From positions 6,965,931 through 7,029,930 of the forward strand of contig JARWKL010000010.1 of NCBI GenBank assembly GCA_029961685.1: a DNA stretch of 64,000 nucleotides. The letters are read 5' to 3'. Both the position numbers and the translations under genes were made by a program. Below are positions 22,441 through 33,627 of this stretch, one piece after another. Below the pieces are notes generated by a model. It ran no database searches. It was not told where the DNA came from and was given only the letters and a program-made list of their open reading frames with translations. Source of the DNA: Aristolochia californica (lineage: Eukaryota > Streptophyta > Magnoliopsida > Piperales > Aristolochiaceae). Every line of letters starts with the position of its first letter. Position 1 is the first letter of the stretch.

Positions 22441-22995
22441 CTAATGTTGTACTATAAGCTTTTTTGCTATATCAACAAAAGCTTGTTGCCATTTGCAAAC
22501 AAAATAAAAACCTATGTCATTCATAATTTTCCTTGCTCTCCAAGATTGCTGCAACCAAAGCAATATTTGGTCTTTGTTGTCTTAATTTGTGCTCAATATG
22601 ATCTTTATTGACCCAGGAATTGATTCTGATTATGTGATGCTTCATATCATCAACATGAATGCACCAAAATTCACTAAAGAATGAAATGCTGCCTTTAAAT
22701 ATAATAAAACGTAAATACATGGTACTAAGGTAGTTGCTCGAATCATCTTAGTGCAATGACCATTTGCCTCTATTAAAAAATAGGAGAAATCCCCAACTTT
22801 GATCTAGAAGGTGAGCAATGCCATACAAGTATGCTACATCTTGCAAATACTAGATGACCCATAAAGCATATTCTAGAGACTAAACTGCCCAAGATTGTAC
22901 ATGTATATTGCTTCTTGACAAAACAGAAGCTTCCTGTGTTCTTATATCTTGAAGATGTAAAAAATTTCTTTCTAATTCTCATTGACCTTTTCTTG
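22441..22995. other. No recognisable gene
   Basis: Non-coding DNA downstream (on the minus strand) of the transporter exon. It could hold that gene's 3' UTR, but I see no motif that proves it. Confidence 0.35.
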
Positions 22996-23246
22996 TCAAC
23001 CTGAATTTATTCTTTGCCAAAACCACTTCATTCCACTTGTAATCTCAGCCTTTGCTATGTGAACCAAAAACAGGGAAACAAAGACAATTGCAACAATAAG
23101 CATAGAAAAGCCACTATTCCATCCCCTAGTTGAAATATATCCTGTTAGTAGTAGACCTAATGCTGCCCCAACAGAATCTGTACCATCGTTAATGGCAGTC
23201 ATAGTGGCTAAAACATGTGAATTCCCTTGTATCAAGCTTTGTGTTC
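22996..23246 (-). pseudogene. Last exon of a glycerol-3-phosphate transporter (MFS), probably a gene fragment
   Basis: A minus-strand frame runs from an intron-acceptor-like TTAG at 23,247-23,250 to a TGA at 22,996. It contains GNSHVLATMTAINDGTDS, then VGAALGLLLTGYIS, a hydrophobic helix (MLIVAIVFVSLFLV) and KAEI. This is the C-terminal signature of plant glycerol-3-phosphate permease-like transporters (usually GNSRALATVTAIIDGTGS). It covers the last two membrane segments of a twelve-helix importer. Several conserved residues differ (I to N, G to D, P to L), and I find no upstream exons at higher coordinates. A truncated, decaying copy is therefore most likely. A functional last exon with a distant first exon is not excluded. 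Confidence 0.75.
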
Positions 23247-23250
23247 CTAA

Positions 23251-24205
23251 GATGATTGTGTTCCCTTAGTTGTTCATCCTGTAGACCTTATTGTGGATAA
23301 TGGGCAGCTAGTTACAAGGATCTCATGTACCCCCAGATTAAATTTATTAGTTAAAATCTCACTCATTTTACAATTATCATTCCTTTTTCCTAATGATAGC
23401 TAAGCTAAATCTGACGTACTTGTTCAGATATTAATCCATTTTCCAAATGGTATCATCAACTGATTTTTTCTTAGATTGAGAGCTTATTTTTAGACAATTG
23501 AATGGATCTATGAGAAGTCATAAACATAAGCATACATGTGTGCCTAAAAACCAATATAGAAAAATGTAAGCCACAAGCTTGGAGAAGAAGAGGCAAAAAA
23601 CATAAGACACAACACTGGGTCAATTCCACGCATCTAGGAACCCAATTGTTATTGCAGACTACGTAAACCCATCACCTACTGGAATAGATGACCCCTTGTA
23701 TATAGTTCTTTCCGACAATACCTCTTTTGCACTTCACTAACACTATTCTAAAGAGACCATACTATCATTTAGATTTAAAAGATTGACAAGAAGAAACAAA
23801 GTTGTAAAGAAAGCTAGTTCCTACAACAGGACATGCCAATTCAAGAACTAAGAACATTCAAAATAGAAGATATCCATTGATATACTTCACCTTTTGGTAG
23901 TTTACATCCAAGGAATGTAACACTAACGAATTATCAGTTTCTATAAAATGCCAGTTAGCAACACATATTTTTCTATATTTTGTCCATCCTTCATTTGCAA
24001 GATGGAGAAAATGAGAAGAGAGGGGAAAGAACGGGGAATGAGAGGCGAGAGGGAGCGTGACCTTTTACCTCCGCAGTTGATCAAGATCGGACGACTAAAA
24101 TAGCTGTTTTGTATTTTTTGCATGAAATCGGGTTTTTTACCCGATCAGGCCTTTCTCTCTCTATATATAAACATGTAGTTAAATCATTCAAATTTGATTA
24201 ATATT
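23251..24205. other. No recognisable gene
   Basis: AT-rich DNA where upstream exons of the transporter would be expected. None is recognisable. Near 24,060-24,150 a piece 'gttgatcaagatcggacgac' followed by 'taaaatagct' resembles the tandem repeat family at 5,200-5,690. Confidence 0.35.
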
Positions 24206-24209
24206 TATG

Positions 24210-24955
24210 TGTTGGCCTCAAGTTCCCCATTGAAATAATTTTGATGATATAAAATATATAAGTTACAAATGATATGCATTTAAGTATGTATTGTAGCTCA
24301 AATAACTCCAAAGAAAACTTCAAAATAAGAAGCAAGAAACTCGTGTCAGGAAGCATAACGTGTGAGCAGCCTAACTGGAGCATTTGACCAAATAAGAGAG
24401 GTTTGCATAGCAAGCAAGGGAAACCCATTTGATTGGACAAAATAAAGCCACCAATCTGTTTGGCCAAGACAAAGAAAGGTCAAAAAGTAGTGCGGTCTGA
24501 CTGAACCACCCCCAAATAACTAGACAAAAGAAAGAAAAAACTCTATTAGAGTCTATTTGACTAGCCGACTAAATGGTTGATAGAAACCCAAGAGGCGTGG
24601 CACATGAGGGCAAAAAGTGAAAATTCCCAAGGAGTGTGGGGCCTAAGGGCAAAAAGGAAAAAAAAGCCTCTTATTCTTGATAAGATAAGATCCTACTAGA
24701 ATACATTTATCTTTTAATTGATGTAATCTTTCAATTCCTAAAATCTCTCGTAGATTGGTGTAATCCTTTCGATTTCCTAGAATTTCTCCTTGAGTTATGT
24801 AATGCTAGTTGATTAAGGAGTTTCCAAAATAATGCTATAAATAGGGGTCTTGGCTAAAGGAAGAAATCAATGAAGCTTTTTCCAAATCTCTCTTTCCCCT
24901 CTCAAAGTCCTACCTAACACCATTCCCCTCTTTTTCCTCTCTTCTTCTCTCTTTT

Positions 24956-25053
<98 letters not shown>

Positions 25054-25165
25054 TCTTCCTCTACTTTATTTCTCTCTTATTCCAACCCCCATAGCCTCTC
25101 TCGTTTAATCGTTCCGTTCACTTTTAGAATCGATAAGGACCTCTCACAAGTAAGGTTCTTATCAA
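24210..25165 (+). mobile_element. LTR-like sequence (right edge uncertain)
   Basis: It begins TGTTGGCCTCAAG and soon reads 'attttgatgatat', like the starts of other long LTRs in this window (31,188 and 60,799). A TATA box (ctataaatag) is at about 24,836, followed by a long pyrimidine-rich zone and a (TC)n(TA)n microsatellite. Primer-binding site and target duplication were not found, so this may be a solo or truncated LTR. Confidence 0.5.
24961..25051. repeat. Compound microsatellite (TC)n(TA)n
   Basis: About 29 TC units are followed without a break by about 16 TA units. It lies in the presumed transcribed part of the LTR-like sequence. Confidence 0.97.
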
Positions 25166-26800
25166 CGGTTAGCCCAATAAAACACAAGATGAAGAAAACA
25201 ATAAAACCGGGCAATGCGAAGAAGGTCGCCTGATTGGACTACCCCCACTTGAAAAGGTTTTGCATGTACTAGTTTGCTTAGTTGATTGAGCTGAAAAAAA
25301 AAAAAATAGAAAACAATTTATGAAAGCCGACTGACCAAAGCAAGGACATCCAATTGGATATGAAAGAGAAAGGCACTGGAAGTATCCGTTTGACAATCTA
25401 TCTGAATGACCGAGCTAAAGAAGTCGAACACCCAATGGAGAAAAACACATCTAATAAAAACCGTCAAATTAGTTTGTAGGTATCCAAACAACAGTTTCTA
25501 GAAAAGCTACAAAACAAGATTGAATGCTTTGATTTAGCTAAGATAGGTATCCAAAATCCATAAGTAACCTATATATGATAAAAACTCATTGTGAAAATAT
25601 TATTCAATCGTGATTTTGTTGAGATTTGAAAATGTCGAAACGTCCTATTCTGAGTTCAAATGTTGAATGTTTAAATGTTTAGAACTCAACTATTCAAGTT
25701 GATTTCACCCTAAGATTTATCATTCTCGACTCTTAAAACAAAATTGGCCACTCCTAAGCACTACCCACCCTTTCAAATTGAATTTTGAGATTGAATTGGG
25801 CTTTCAAAAAAGGCAATATTTATCTTTGATCAAGCTTGTTCTTTGAAATATTTTTGTTTAGCATATTTCATGCTAGAATATTTGCTCACGTGCTTTGAAA
25901 TCATTTTATATATTCTAGCATATTGATTTATCGGGGCTTTTTAATGAACCTTTACATTATGTTTAATATTGGGGGTAAAACTTTAAAGCTAAGTTTCAAT
26001 GTGCTTTTACTTATAAATCACCTAATTGGTCTTGGTTAAGTATATTGAACTAGTGTTATTGCACTTTAAAAATATTCATTAAAGTTTAGATTATTTAGTC
26101 ATGGACCTAAACTTTGAAATTATTTATTATATTGAGCTACAGTGTGTTTTCTCCCTATTTGAAAAACCAATCCAATTTATTGAGCTTCAAACTTTAATAT
26201 CTGGTCAATTAGGACCTACTGACTTGCTAGTACATTGAACATGCACTTATTATTAGTGTACCTATTTGTTTGTGGATAAATTGTGAAATATGCCTATTAG
26301 AAAGGCCTTTGTATTTGGTTGAACTATAAGCAGCCCTTGCAAAGTTGATCAAACCTTGGCAAGGCAAGACTTACCTCATCTCAAAATATTTTTAGATAAG
26401 CTTGAGTTGTTGAGGATTAGATATTTTAAAATCCATTGTAGATTTAAGTGATTGCTTAGTTGGTTATTGTATTCCTTGGGGGAAATGGTGAGAAGCCTTG
26501 ATGTTGTTGTAAATAATAAGTCTTTGTGAAGGTAGGCAATGTCAAAAATCTCATTTATGGGTCTAGGCCTAGTGTGTCTTGTGAATTGTTGCTACAACCC
26601 TCATGTGGATCTAAGCAAGATTGCTTGGTTACCGGTTGAAAATCTTTTTGTGGCTTTGAATGTGTGCCTAATTTTCTATAAATATAATCTTACGTAAGTT
26701 GGTTATTGTGGTCAATTGAATGATGTATATCCCTATGTGGCTAGTATTGTAATTGACCTTAGAGATAATTTGTTAAAGTGTGACTTAGAAACTTAATTAA
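25166..26800. other. No recognisable gene; LTR-like non-coding DNA
   Basis: Non-coding AT-rich sequence with a TATA-like 'ctataaatataat' near 26,677. No coding block of a retroelement can be read in any frame. Style suggests remnants of long copia LTRs, but no boundaries can be fixed. Confidence 0.35.
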
Positions 26801-26899
26801 ACATTAGTTGAATTCCAAGGTGCAAAACACTTTGGGAATGGATTAACAATCCAAGATAGGATTTTGAACCACTAAAAATATTTTGTGCATTCTTTATAG

Positions 26900-27235
26900 G
26901 TGTTAAGAGACAATCACCTATGTAGAGAAGGCATAATGTTGTAATTATGCAACCTGATTTATGTCCTCTTATGTCTTTTCGTTTTGAAGCATATAGCCTT
27001 AAGGGATTTGTAGTCATTGTAAACAATTTCACACAACTATAAATATAGCTTCAGAGCATGGGGTAGAACATTCAAGCCTCTTCCTCTTGGCTAAAATTCT
27101 TCCATATACCTCTCTCTTTTCTTCTTCCTTCTCTTTCTTAGTTTCTTCTCTCCTCTTTCCCAAGAGCTAGAGTTCCTCTCTTCTCTTCTTCCTTTGAGGT
27201 CTTTTGAGTTTATCTGTTGACCCTGAAAATCAACA
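26900..27235 (+). mobile_element. 5' LTR of a second non-autonomous LTR element (left edge approximate)
   Basis: The right end ...AAAATCAACA is exact because the PBS follows immediately. The segment from about 26,935 (ttatgtc.ttttc.ttttgaagcat, cacacaactataaatatagc, cccaagagctagagtt) is closely repeated at 28,870-29,169. A TATA box (ctataaatata) is near 27,040. The left border is uncertain because the two LTRs diverge upstream of about 26,930. Confidence 0.75.
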
Positions 27236-27250
27236 TGGTATCAGAGCAGG
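27236..27250 (+). other. Primer-binding site (initiator tRNA-Met)
   Basis: TGGTATCAGAGCAGG directly follows the LTR end. The first 12 bases are the exact complement of the 3' end of plant initiator tRNA-Met. This is the best preserved plus-strand PBS in the window. Confidence 0.92.
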
Positions 27251-28786
27251 CAAAGATCTGACATGGAAAAGGAGAAGAAACTGGAGAAGAAAGGGAGGAA
27301 GAAGAAGAAGAATAAGAAAAAAAGAGAAGTTTTTTTTTTCCTTTTGTCTCCTTTCCCAATTCCAATTTTTCATTGGATGTTTCACTCTCTAACCATATGT
27401 TTCATATAGAACATTATATACTTTTGGAAATATCATTGCATCTAGTTTCCAACTGAAAAAAATATAGTTGAAATCAATTTTTTCTAGAAAGAGAAATCGA
27501 CATCCGAAGTAACAAAAAAGGTTCTAGTAGCAGCAGAAAGTCTCAAGTTTCTGAATGGTTTGTACCAACATGACTGAGAATTTATATTGGGAATCATATC
27601 TCAAAAGAAATACATGTGAGTCTAAATTCTATCGCAGCAAACCATTTATCAATATGATCTTTCTGGAGAGAAATATTCACATTAGAAGAATCAAAGGTCA
27701 TGCTGGTATCCTATTGGATGAGAAAATCTAAATTGAAGCCGATTTTTTTGCTTCACTTTTTGAGTTGTTAATATTGGTTAAATTTCCTATTTTTTCAAAA
27801 TTTAATCAAGATTTTATCAACTTGAATATCTTTCCTTCTTTAATTTTTTTTTTATCTCACATTATATTAGATTCCTTAATACAAGTCTTTCCCTTTATGA
27901 GTTTACTTTCCTTTTTAAAAAGTCTGAAAATTTTGAATTAGAAAGTCTTATTTCCTTATTCTAAATTCCAAATATTAGTTGTCCTAAATCTCCTTTATTC
28001 CAAAACTTATCTCTTGAAAATTTGCTTTCCAAATTGGTTAAGGTGTGTTAAAAGGTAATTGCCTTATATTAGAAGTCTATGTTTAGAAAGTTTCTATTAT
28101 TATGTTCCATTTCAAAACTTTCTTTTTGGAGATTTTTTAATTTTCCTCAATCATCATGTTCATAGAGGAATTTTTTTATCTCTCTCTTGAGTAAAACTTG
28201 GTCACTTTTTATCCATCTTTTGGTCTAAAAGTGTCTCCTTCTTACTGTGAAGTATGGATAGTTGGATTATGCACCTCCTTCCTTTTGAAGTATGAGAGCT
28301 ACAATTTTTTTTATTTACACCCCTAATTCCTCAAAAGTACTTTCTTCAATTTATTTTTGTTAAATTCACTTCAGAGCAATGCCTATAGACCCACTACCTA
28401 CAAAGTATAGAAGTGTGTCCAACATCGAACTTCAGTCAAGTCATTTTATTCTTCATCCAAGAAGTATTTTTTGTTTGAGTTATCATTAGAAAGTGAGTAG
28501 TCTCTTTATTGTGCCCTAAAGTTGGGCTATTTTTCCGTATTTGAAATTGAACAGAGTGTGTTTCACACTATGATTGTTTTAATTGGTGTATGGAGTTTTG
28601 TTGTATGACTAGGAGTGATTTTTTCTTCTCTCACAATTATGTTGTGCAAGCTCATTCTCTTGGTAAAGAGCGAAGAGAACCCCAGCTTGAAGGGAGAAGT
28701 CGAAGAAGTAGTACAAGAAAGAGGAAACCAACAATGAAAAATTCCACATGTTGTGGTAATCAAGTTTTATGTGGTTAGAATATCCA
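27251..28786 (+). mobile_element. Internal region without coding capacity
   Basis: About 1.5 kb between PBS and polypurine tract. It is AT-rich and no gag or pol block is readable in any frame. With LTRs of a few hundred bp this fits a non-autonomous element between TRIM and LARD size. Confidence 0.75.
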
Positions 28787-28798
28787 AGTAAGGGGGAG
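28787..28798 (+). other. Polypurine tract
   Basis: 'aagtaagggggaga' precedes the 3' LTR. This is the usual plus-strand primer site and agrees with the plus orientation given by the PBS. Confidence 0.7.
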
Positions 28799-29169
28799 AC
28801 AAGATGAGAGCAAGATGAAGACAACAAACAAGATGTGAACAAGAAGAAGACAATAAAATCAAGGCAATCAAAATTATGCAAGCTAGTGCATGTCCTTTTA
28901 TGTCTTTTTTCATTTGAAGCATGTAGCCCTAAGAGCATTGTCGTCATTATAAACACCTTCACACAACTATAAATATAGCTTCAAGGCATGGGGTAGAGCA
29001 TTCAGGCCTCTTCCTCTTTGCTCAGATTTGTCCATATACCTCTCTCACTCTTTTCTACTTTTTTCTCTCCCTTGGTTTCTTATCTCCTCTTTCCCAAGAG
29101 CTAGAGTTCTTCTCTTCTCTGCTTCCCTTGAGGTCTTTTGTGTTTATGTGTTGGCCCTAGAAATCAACA
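28799..29169 (+). mobile_element. 3' LTR of the second non-autonomous element
   Basis: The right end reads GAAATCAACA like the 5' LTR, and the TATA region and pyrimidine-rich leader match 26,935-27,235 closely. No target duplication could be confirmed because the left border of the 5' LTR is unclear. Confidence 0.75.
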
Positions 29170-29680
29170 ATGGGCTTAATTAATTGTTCATGGACATTTG
29201 ATTGTTAAATTATAATCAATATTTTAAATACATAAGATTAAAAATAAAATTAAAAAAAGAGTTAAATTTAATAGCAAACACTACAAAAAAAGGTGTTTTG
29301 CAAAAACGTTCCACTGTGAGAAAGTTATACTCTAGCAGTGAAATATGAATTCACTACTAGAGTCTACACCTCTAACAACAAATTTCAATTTTCATTGGAA
29401 AAAAGTTTGTCAAAAAAAGTTTGCCACTCTCAGGAAACTATTCTCCTAGTGAATTGTGGTTTTTGGTTGGAATAGTGTTTTGTTTGAAAAAAATATCAAA
29501 AAGATTGTAACATCAAAATTTGAAATTTATATCCTCTAGCAGCTAATTTTGAAATCTATTAATAAAGATTTTACACTATTTCAACAAATTTCCTAATTTT
29601 CTATTACAATTACAGAAATTACAGAAAACTGATGCAGTGAATTTTTAATTCACTGTTTCCCATCATGGTCATGCCTTGTG
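29170..29680. other. No recognisable gene
   Basis: AT-rich DNA. CACTACAAAAAA at 29,279 looks like the end of a CACTA transposon, but no convincing partner end or target duplication was found. Confidence 0.4.
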
Positions 29681-29699
29681 CCCCCCCCCCCCCCCCCCC
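29681..29699. repeat. Poly-C run, 19 bp
   Basis: Nineteen consecutive C residues precede a C-rich, then G/T-rich, low-complexity stretch. Confidence 0.95.
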
Positions 29700-29835
29700 A
29701 CTCTGGCCAGCTCCTCACCTACTTTTCAACTATTCCCTATCGGGCCAGCTGTGCCCCCACGCTCCAACATGCCACTAGCCCCACCGTGCCACTGCTCCAC
29801 TATGCCCTACTGTGGCCAGTCCGATTTAGTTACGG

Positions 29836-30290
29836 ACCCAGATCCAAATTCGACTACAGATCTGGGTAGGGTTCTGGATTTGGGTTTGGGTTTGGATCCA
29901 AATTCTCATCAAGGTTTGGTTTCAGGTCCGAGTTCGGATCCAATCCATCCAGGTTCATATCCAAATTTTAATGACAGTCATGCCACTAGAACTGTACACC
30001 CTTGATACCTTCTCACTGTAAGTAATTTTTTATTACCAAAATTTAAAATTTTATGTAAAGGGTGGGATGGAAGTTAGGCAAGGAAGGTGCCCGGATTCAA
30101 TTCCAGGCCCAGATCCAGGTTCAACTCCTGATCTCACTCCACATCTGGATTTGGATTTGGGTAGGGTTTCGGATCTCGATGTGGGTGTAGTTCATATTTG
30201 GATTTGGATTTTGATCTAGGTTTTGTTTTGGGTTTTGAGTCCAAATCTAGTACGGATACAGATCCAATCCATCGGTATTTGAATCCGGAA
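29836..30290. repeat. Low-complexity repeat of 'gatccaaatt' and 'ggatttggg' words
   Basis: Words such as gatccaaatt, ggatccaatcc, gggtttggatc and ggatttggattt recur irregularly in two blocks (29,836-29,975 and 30,100-30,290). Each block ends with a similar 'cca.tagagctgtacacc' phrase, so the whole is probably a diverged duplication. Confidence 0.65.
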
Positions 30291-30442
30291 TCTAATGGCG
30301 ATATTGCCCCTAGAGCTGTACACCTTTTGACACCTTAAAAGACAAAACATATCGTATAAGTTATGGGAGTTTTAAGTGATTAGGGTATTTTTATAACTTT
30401 CGTTGATTGTCAATTAAGGGGTAAATAAATAGAAAATAAATA

Positions 30443-30801
30443 CAAACCCTAACCATAAACCCTAAACACAAGAAATCCTAACCCTAAACTGAAACCCTAA
30501 CCCTAAACCCTATGCCATAACACTAAACCCAAATTTAAACCCTAACCCTAACCCCTAAACCCTAAACCCAAACTGAAACCTTAACCCTAAGCCTAAACTG
30601 TAAACTCTAGTCTTAAACCATAAACCCTTCATAACCTTGAACCCAAAAACCCTAACCCTAAACTCAAACCCTAACCTAACCCCAAAACAAATTCCTAACC
30701 CTAAACTCTAAACCTAAATCCTAGAAACCCAAACCCAAACCCTAACCCTAACACTAACACTAAACCCTAACACTAAACTCTAACCCTAACCCTAACTCTA
30801 A
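30443..30801 (+). repeat. Interstitial telomere-like repeat (CCCTAAA/CCCTAA, degenerate)
   Basis: About 360 bp consist almost entirely of variants of CCCTAAA (the common plant telomere unit), mixed with six-base CCCTAA units and with CCCAAAC or CACTAAA variants. Unique and transposon sequence continues on both sides, so this is internal and not a chromosome end. Confidence 0.92.
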
Positions 30802-31187
30802 GGATCGATTTATATTTTTTTGTTGATATTGATACATTTAATGTATATTCATGATACCACATAATGATATGTTTATTTTTTATTTTTTGTTCTACTTTGA
30901 AACTTTGAAGTACTTTGGAATGGTGTCCTTGTAGTGGGGATGTATTATCCCCATCCTGAAGGAGGGGGTATTCGATGGGTCTGCCACATAGATATATTTG
31001 TTTATATTTTTGTGTTTTAGGATGTTTTGGTTTATCTCATTCTTTCTTTTAGTTTTTAGGTTGGGTGAGAGGACCATAAGTTGGTTGAGTTTGATTTAAT
31101 AATAACATGACCTTAATTGGAATCCAAAATGAGCATAATATGAACTCATGTAAACCTAATATGAACATTATATGTAAGCATAATATA
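30802..31187. other. No recognisable gene
   Basis: AT-rich DNA. 'gagcataatatgaact' near 31,130 resembles wording at 60,050-60,120, hinting at a shared repeat. Confidence 0.35.
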
Positions 31188-31720
31188 TGTTAGACCAAAT
31201 GGTAAATTCATCTTGATCTCCATTATTTTGATGATAACAAAATGAATAGTTTGAAAGTGTGCTACGAACAATGTTATCAATGTATTTCAAACAAATGCCT
31301 TCTAGTACATATATTACGAGGTTTATGGCAAAAGCTCAAGACAAAAAATAGATCAATCAAGTTGCCAAGTCAAGACCCAAAACAAAAACACATTGAAGAT
31401 TGTTGTTGAAAATAAAAACATATAAAAAGATAAAAAACAAAGATTGGAAGACTAGAGTCAAAGTCAAATAGAACATCTTAAGAACTCGTACTTAGATAGC
31501 CAACCAAACTTCAAGTTTTTAAGCACATTTATGTTATGGAGCTTTAGAGCATAAATGTTATCAAAATCGTGTTTAGTTGATGCATACTAATGATTACAAC
31601 TTTTTAGAATACCTTAGGACACTTTTTATAATGCTAGAAGCCATTTTGGAATATTAGCAATTGTCATGATCGATCATCCCTTGTGAAAAATGACAAAAAA
31701 TAAATTATGATCAATCATAC
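31188..31720 (+). mobile_element. 5' part of a long LTR, cut by the chromovirus
   Basis: Starts TGTTAGACC and reads 'attttgatgataacaaaa' within 60 bp, as does the solo LTR at 60,799. It continues in the same style (caagtc, gatcaatca) until the chromovirus LTR begins at 31,721. The remaining part of this LTR is not visible on the far side of the chromovirus, so the junctions were rearranged. Confidence 0.6.
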
Positions 31721-32596
31721 TGTTACAGTCCCGGATTATGAATCGAGTAACACGGCGTGAGATTTGTGAATCCAGCACTGGTACTGAGTTGTTGGACTCG
31801 ATAAGGAGGGTTAAAGATCCCTTTTTTGACTGGTCTTCCACACGTGATCAGTCCCCCTTTTTAGGAATCCACTCTAGTGCTAAAGTTATAGATAGAATTG
31901 AATTAATTCACTTGGAGAAAGAACTGGAAGAGATACCTTTTGTTGCTCATGGAAATCAAGGTTTCAACCCTGGTTTGGTTGCTGCTCGTGCTAGGATTGA
32001 AGTTCTAGCTTATGGGTAGCCCTTGGCACACCTTGGTGGATGTTGCTGCTATGTTTCCTTGATGCCTCCAAGCTAGGAAGAGATGCACTAATCCTTCACG
32101 TGGAAGAACCAAAAAAACATTCCTTTTTCTGTTCGTCAAGAGGGTTAGAACCCTTGCTTGCTATTGACGCTGAAAAGGAGGGAAGACCCCTCTCTTTGGG
32201 CTCAAAAAAGGGGCAGGAAGCTCCTCTTCCAGCTATGGATGATGGAGGATGAAGGTGGATGAAGATGGATGGCAATGGCGTTGGATTTTTGGTGTAAACC
32301 CTAAACTCGAGATCAAAAGGTGATTTCAGCCTTTTACACTAGGTTATTCTAAAATCTCAAAGCTTCCTCTTTCATTCATTCTTTCCCTTTAAATAGATCA
32401 CGTCATGGAGTTTTAGGGTTAGGGTTACAATAATTCCCATAATGCCCCTACATATAAAAATAATTAGAAATAACTCCTACTTAAATCAATATAAGAAATA
32501 AATCCTACTCAAAGTAATATAAGAAATAATTTCTATTTAGTGAGTTGTTGTTGCCTCCTTCGTTTTGTTACTCGGTGTGCTATTGAGTCCACAACA
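31721..32596 (-). mobile_element. 3' LTR of the chromovirus (876 bp)
   Basis: On the plus strand it reads TGTTACAGTC...CCACAACA. It is collinear with 37,432-38,321, sharing 'gagtaacacggc', 'actgagttgttgga', the repeated 'gatggatgaagg' zone and 'agtccacaaca'. On the minus strand it follows the polypurine tract at about 32,600. The frames at 31,738-32,019 and 32,040-32,252 are LTR sequence, repeated in the other LTR, and not genes. Confidence 0.9.
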
Positions 32597-32914
32597 TCTG
32601 CCTCCCCGTGGAGAAAAAAGCTTGTCCTCAAGCTCAAAAGCTGGGTAAACTTGTTTGAAGATGTCCACACGTTCCCATATTACAGCGTCGGGGTCAGTGT
32701 TCGTCCACTGAACAAGAACTTCCCAATGGTCATTGGTCAGCCGAGTGCGTAACACCACAGCAGGGGTAAGAATAACCTCACCATTATCAACCGGTGGTAG
32801 GAATGGAGTGGATGTAGGCGGCACCCCGGAATGTGGCTTCAAAAGAAAGACATGAAACACATCATGAAGTTTGGCTGTGTCTGGTAATTGGAGCTGATAG
32901 GCGACTGGTCCCAT
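32597..32914 (-). pseudogene. Chromovirus copy 1: integrase C-terminus and chromodomain
   Basis: The frame reads GPVAYQLQLP, then LHDVFHVFLLKP (a typical tail of the integrase C-terminal domain), and after a linker DHWEVLVQW, DAVIWERVDIFKQVYP and LEDK. The last part is a chromodomain, with aromatic residues W, W and Y retained. In chromoviruses this domain is thought to steer integration toward particular chromatin marks. The frame closes shortly after LEDK at the LTR edge, as expected. Copy 2 has a stop in the same domain. Confidence 0.88.
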
Positions 32915-33622
32915 GCGCCTAAGAATGGGGAATGGCCCAAAAAATCTGGGAGAGAGCTTATGTCGTGGAGGTCCAGCAAGAGACTGCTGGCGGTAGGGCT
33001 GGAGCCGTAGCTACACATAATCCCCAACCTCAAAAGAGACCTCACGGTGGCCTTTGTCGTAGACAGCCTTCATCTGAACTTGGGCCCATCATAGCTGTTC
33101 TGTGATATTCTGCAGCAGCAAATCACGGTCCATGAGTGCCTGATCATTCGCGTCCACACGGGTGGACCCTGGGGTGTACGAGAGAAGGCGAGATGGATCC
33201 CGACCATATAGAACCCGGAAAGGAGTGGATTGCAAGGCAGAGTGGAACGAAGTGTTGTAACAATATTCGGCCCACGGAAGCCATTGAACCCATTACCGCG
33301 GACGATCACCACCAAGCACCGTAGATACATCTCGATGGTGTGGTTCACCACCTCTGTCTGCACTCTGTCTGCGGATGATAGGCGGACGAGAACTTCAATT
33401 TAGTCCCACTCAAGCAAAAGAGTTTATGCCAAAAGGTGCTCGTGAAAACTGCATCTCAGTCACTCACAATGGATTTTGGAATGCCATGTAAGTGAACTAT
33501 CTACTCCAGGAAAGTCTGAACAACCCGTGTTGCTGTATAAGGATGAGCCAGTGGTATAAAATGTCCGTACTTGGAGAATCTATCAACCACCACGAAAAGT
33601 ACAGATTTGTCGGAGGACAGGG

Positions 33623-33627
33623 TAGAC
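33623..33627. repeat. Left target-site duplication of the three-LTR TRIM
   Basis: TAGAC precedes the first LTR base at 33,628. The same TAGAC follows the last LTR base, at 34,112-34,116. Confidence 0.88.

Noticed and set aside
30443..30801. True telomere end
   Set aside because: The block is degenerate, only about 360 bp long, and non-telomeric DNA continues for tens of kilobases on both sides.
29279..30937. CACTA transposon with ends at 29,279 (CACTACAA) and 30,937 (TTGTAGTG)
   Set aside because: Only eight bases match, the 3-bp flanks differ (AAA and GGG), and the interior contains unrelated simple and telomere-like repeats.
31738..32252. Protein-coding frames in the chromovirus LTR (93 and 70 residues)
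   Set aside because: The same frames occur in the other LTR at 37,389-37,964 with similar mutations. LTR sequence explains them.
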